Assembly: GCA_041797745.1 (NCBI GenBank)
Contig: JBHBZU010000024.1
Coordinates: forward strand, 1 to 64,000
Direction of reading: 5' to 3'
Source of the DNA: UBA3871 sp041797745
GTDB taxonomy: Bacteria; Bacillota; Clostridia; Peptostreptococcales; Anaerovoracaceae
Length of the DNA stretch: 64,000 nt
Shown here: positions 61,892 to 64,000 of the stretch, piece by piece
Layout: the number at the start of each line of letters is the position of its first letter
How positions within the stretch are numbered: position 1 is the first letter of the stretch
Program-made: the position numbers and the translations under genes
Notes under the pieces: model-generated
Seen by the model: only the letters and a program-made list of their open reading frames with translations
The model's database searches: none
What the model was told of the DNA's origin: nothing

Positions 61892-63205
61892 ATGGCAAAA
61901 TATGACGAAACAAGACAACTGAAATGCTCTTTCTGCGGAAAGCCACAGGATCAGGTTCGTAGACTGATTGCCGGTCCGGGTGTGTTTATTTGTGATGAGT
62001 GTGTCCAACTTTGTAATGACATATTGTCAGAGGAGTTTACCCAGCAGGAGAACGGGATTCTTTCTGCGGATAAGGGAGATTCTGAATTTAGACTTCCGAA
62101 GCCGTCAGAGATTTACAATACTCTTTCGGAATATGTTATCGGGCAGGACAGAGCTAAAAAGGCTCTTTCTGTGGCAGTGTACAACCATTACAAGCGTATC
62201 AAGGATCAGACAAGCCTTGCAAAGAACCCTAACGATGAAGTGGAACTTCAGAAGAGTAATATCATCATGCTGGGACCTACAGGCTCAGGTAAGACTTTAC
62301 TGGCACATACTTTAGCCAAAATACTCAATGTACCTTTTGCTATTGCAGACGCTACGGCGCTTACCGAGGCGGGATATGTAGGGGAGGATGTTGAAAACAT
62401 TCTCTTGAAGCTCATTCAGGCAGCTGATTTTGATATTGAAAAGGCTCAGAGAGGTATCATCTATGTAGATGAAATTGACAAGATTGCTCGCAAATCCGAA
62501 AACCCGAGCATTACTCGTGATGTAAGCGGAGAGGGAGTGCAGCAGGCTTTATTAAAGATATTAGAGGGAACGGTGGCAAGCGTACCGCCTCAAGGAGGGC
62601 GCAAACATCCTCATCAGGAGTTTATTCAGTTTGATACCACAAATGTATTATTCATTTGCGGCGGTGCATTTGACGGACTGGATAAGATTATTCAGCGCAG
62701 GATGGGTGAAAAAATCATCGGCTTTAATTCCGATATGAAAAAATCCCAGCTTGAGACGGAAGAAATACTCCTTCACATTCAACCTGAGGATTTGCTGAAA
62801 TTCGGGCTTATTCCTGAATTTATCGGACGTCTTCCTGTTATTGCGTCTTTAGATCAGCTTTCAGAAGACGCTTTGGTTCAGATTATTACTGAGCCTAAGA
62901 ACGCTTTAAGCAAGCAATATAAAAAGCTCTTTGCTATGGATGGCGTGGAGCTTGAAATCGAAGAAGAAGCCGTTAGAGCGGTGGCTAAAAAAGCTCTTGA
63001 ACGTAAAACCGGTGCCAGAGGACTCAGAAGCATATTTGAGAGTGTTATGACAGACATCATGTTCGATATTCCGTCAAGAAGCGATGTGCATAAGTGCATA
63101 ATCACCAAGGAAACTATAGAAAATGAGTCAAGTCCTACATTGGTTTTAGGGGAAGCTGCTAAGGCTTTGGAAGAAGTTGAGACAGAAGAATCTTCTGTTT
63201 CCTAA
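61892..63205 (+). CDS. clpX: ATP-dependent Clp protease ATP-binding subunit ClpX
   Basis: 437 residues. N-terminal C4 zinc-binding domain (CSFCGK, then CDECVQLC), Walker A GPTGSGKT, pore loop GYVG, Walker B IIYVDEIDKI, IGF loop (EKIIGFNSD) that docks to ClpP, and sensor-2 KTGARGLR. ATG 61892 has CGGAGG upstream, 13 bases after clpP; an earlier in-frame start overlaps clpP and is rejected. Unfolds substrates for ClpP. Confidence 0.97.
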   Translation: MAKYDETRQLKCSFCGKPQDQVRRLIAGPGVFICDECVQLCNDILSEEFTQQENGILSADKGDSEFRLPKPSEIYNTLSEYVIGQDRAKKALSVAVYNHYKRIKDQTSLAKNPNDEVELQKSNIIMLGPTGSGKTLLAHTLAKILNVPFAIADATALTEAGYVGEDVENILLKLIQAADFDIEKAQRGIIYVDEIDKIARKSENPSITRDVSGEGVQQALLKILEGTVASVPPQGGRKHPHQEFIQFDTTNVLFICGGAFDGLDKIIQRRMGEKIIGFNSDMKKSQLETEEILLHIQPEDLLKFGLIPEFIGRLPVIASLDQLSEDALVQIITEPKNALSKQYKKLFAMDGVELEIEEEAVRAVAKKALERKTGARGLRSIFESVMTDIMFDIPSRSDVHKCIITKETIENESSPTLVLGEAAKALEEVETEESSVS

Positions 63206-63222
63206 TATGTAACTAACATTGT

Positions 63223-63250
63223 AAAGGACGGCGAGGAGTTACCGTCCTTT
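63223..63250 (+). terminator. Weak hairpin between clpX and lon
   Basis: AAAGGACGG (63223-63231) pairs perfectly with CCGTCCTTT (63242-63250) around a 10-base loop. The bases after it (AGTTTCACTT) give only a poor U-tract, so it may be a leaky terminator that lowers lon expression. Confidence 0.5.
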
Positions 63251-63272
63251 AGTTTCACTTAAAAGGAGTAAT

Positions 63273-64000
63273 ATGGCAGACGATAATAAAAAATTAAAGG
63301 CAATTCTCGACAATATCGGAGATATGCTTGAAGAAAAATTTGGAGACAGTGCCGAAGACCTTGAACTTATTGTTGAGGGCTTGGGTGATGACGACGACGA
63401 AGTAACTATATATGATGAGAATGGGCATGCTATTATTCCGGCTATTGCATTGAGAGGGTTTAATATCCTACCGGGGTCAGTAGTACATTTTGACGTGGGA
63501 AGAGAAAAATCCATTAAAGCACTTGAAAAAGTCATGGCAAAGAACCAATACATCTTTGTTGTAAGCCAAAAGGATGACAGTGTTGACTCTCCGACACGGG
63601 AAGATTTATATGATATTGGAACTCTTATCAAGGTAAAGCAGATGTTAAAGGTTCCGGGAAATATTGTAAGAGTACTTGTTGAGGGTTTGGACAGGGCGGA
63701 AATAATTGCAACTATTCAGGAGGATCCTTACTTTGCGTTTGAAATCAACCGTTTACCTGAGGCTGAAACGGAAGAAACCAACGAAAGAGAAGCTACCAGA
63801 CGAGTTGCTTTGGATCTTTTTGAAGATTATCTGAACTATGTTGGAAAAGATACTTTAGAAAGACTTAGAGAAGCGGCTGCAATTAAGCCTCTTGGAAAAT
63901 TTGCGGACTTCATAGCATGGCATATGGATATGGGCTATGCAGAACAGCAGAAAATTTTAGAAAAAGTAAATCCTGATGAGAGAATGAGGGATGTTTTAGA
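63273..64000 (+). CDS. lon: Lon protease, ATP-dependent (3' partial)
   Basis: 242 codons are visible before the window ends. AAAGGAG ribosome site 7 bases before ATG 63273. Residues about 55-240 match the Lon N-terminal substrate-binding domain: IPAIALRGFNILPGSVVHFDVGR, then YDIGTLIKVKQMLKVPGN, RVLVEGLDRAE. Before it lies an acidic extension of roughly 50 residues (DNIGDMLEEKFGDSAEDLEL, GDDDDEVTIYDE) that most Lon proteins lack. The AAA+ and Ser-Lys protease domains would lie beyond the window. Degrades misfolded and regulatory proteins; completes the tig-clpP-clpX-lon cluster. Confidence 0.93.
   Translation, partial: MADDNKKLKAILDNIGDMLEEKFGDSAEDLELIVEGLGDDDDEVTIYDENGHAIIPAIALRGFNILPGSVVHFDVGREKSIKALEKVMAKNQYIFVVSQKDDSVDSPTREDLYDIGTLIKVKQMLKVPGNIVRVLVEGLDRAEIIATIQEDPYFAFEINRLPEAETEETNEREATRRVALDLFEDYLNYVGKDTLERLREAAAIKPLGKFADFIAWHMDMGYAEQQKILEKVNPDERMRDVL

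Overview
The window reads as chromosome of a low-GC, anaerobic Gram-positive bacterium, most likely class Clostridia. Evidence: strong AGGAGG ribosome-binding sites, a CIRCE element before htpG, butyrate kinase, three S-layer-homology (SLH) repeats, a GlnK/GlnL-type two-component pair, and the order trigger factor-clpP-clpX-lon. No rRNA, tRNA, CRISPR array, integrase or phage structural gene was recognised.

Region 1 (1-14.2 kb) is accessory DNA that looks like a defence island. It opens inside an SMC-like ATPase with a DUF2326-type C-terminus, followed by a small XRE repressor. Then come four tightly packed genes: a 1196-residue protein joining a DruA-like (DUF4338) half to a P-loop ATPase half; an unrecognised 490-residue protein; a 1574-residue FtsK/HerA-like translocase with a PD-(D/E)XK-like motif; and an SfsA-like nuclease. 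The ATPase / middle protein / giant translocase order resembles DptF-DptG-DptH of phosphorothioate-dependent restriction, but no Dnd modification gene is present. A RhuM-family gene and a structured non-coding stretch follow. This cluster is the best candidate for an undescribed system.

Region 2 (14.2-19.7 kb) holds a conserved hypothetical gene, an orphan type IV pilin-like protein with a broken duplicate behind it, and a diguanylate cyclase carrying two solute-binding-protein-like sensor domains. Region 3 (19.7-23.7 kb) is a zinc operon (Fur-family repressor, small Cys-rich membrane protein, ZnuA/C/B, lipoprotein) whose promoter sits between two Fur-type 7-1-7 palindromes. Region 4 (23.9-30.3 kb) is amino-acid catabolism: RocB-like peptidase, GlnK/GlnL-like pair, Na+:amino-acid symporter and ornithine carbamoyltransferase.

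Region 5 (30.4-41 kb) has a YeiH-type transporter, glutathione peroxidase plus OhrR with an OhrR box over the promoter, two secreted proteins (NHL-SLH and FecR-like), a ClC channel and an NhaC antiporter. Region 6 (41-59.9 kb) has htpG, a class IV aminotransferase, a secreted GH26-like hydrolase, an aminopeptidase P, butyrate kinase, an ArsR/HMA/P-type ATPase metal-efflux set, a TetM-like GTPase fused to a YacP/Rae1-type NYN nuclease that seems to start at AUC, a beta-CASP RNase, uridine kinase, an EamA transporter and a CYTH protein. Six copies of a dispersed palindromic repeat with compensatory base changes lie between these genes. Region 7 (59.9 kb to the end) is the protein quality-control cluster tig-clpP-clpX-lon, with lon cut by the window end.
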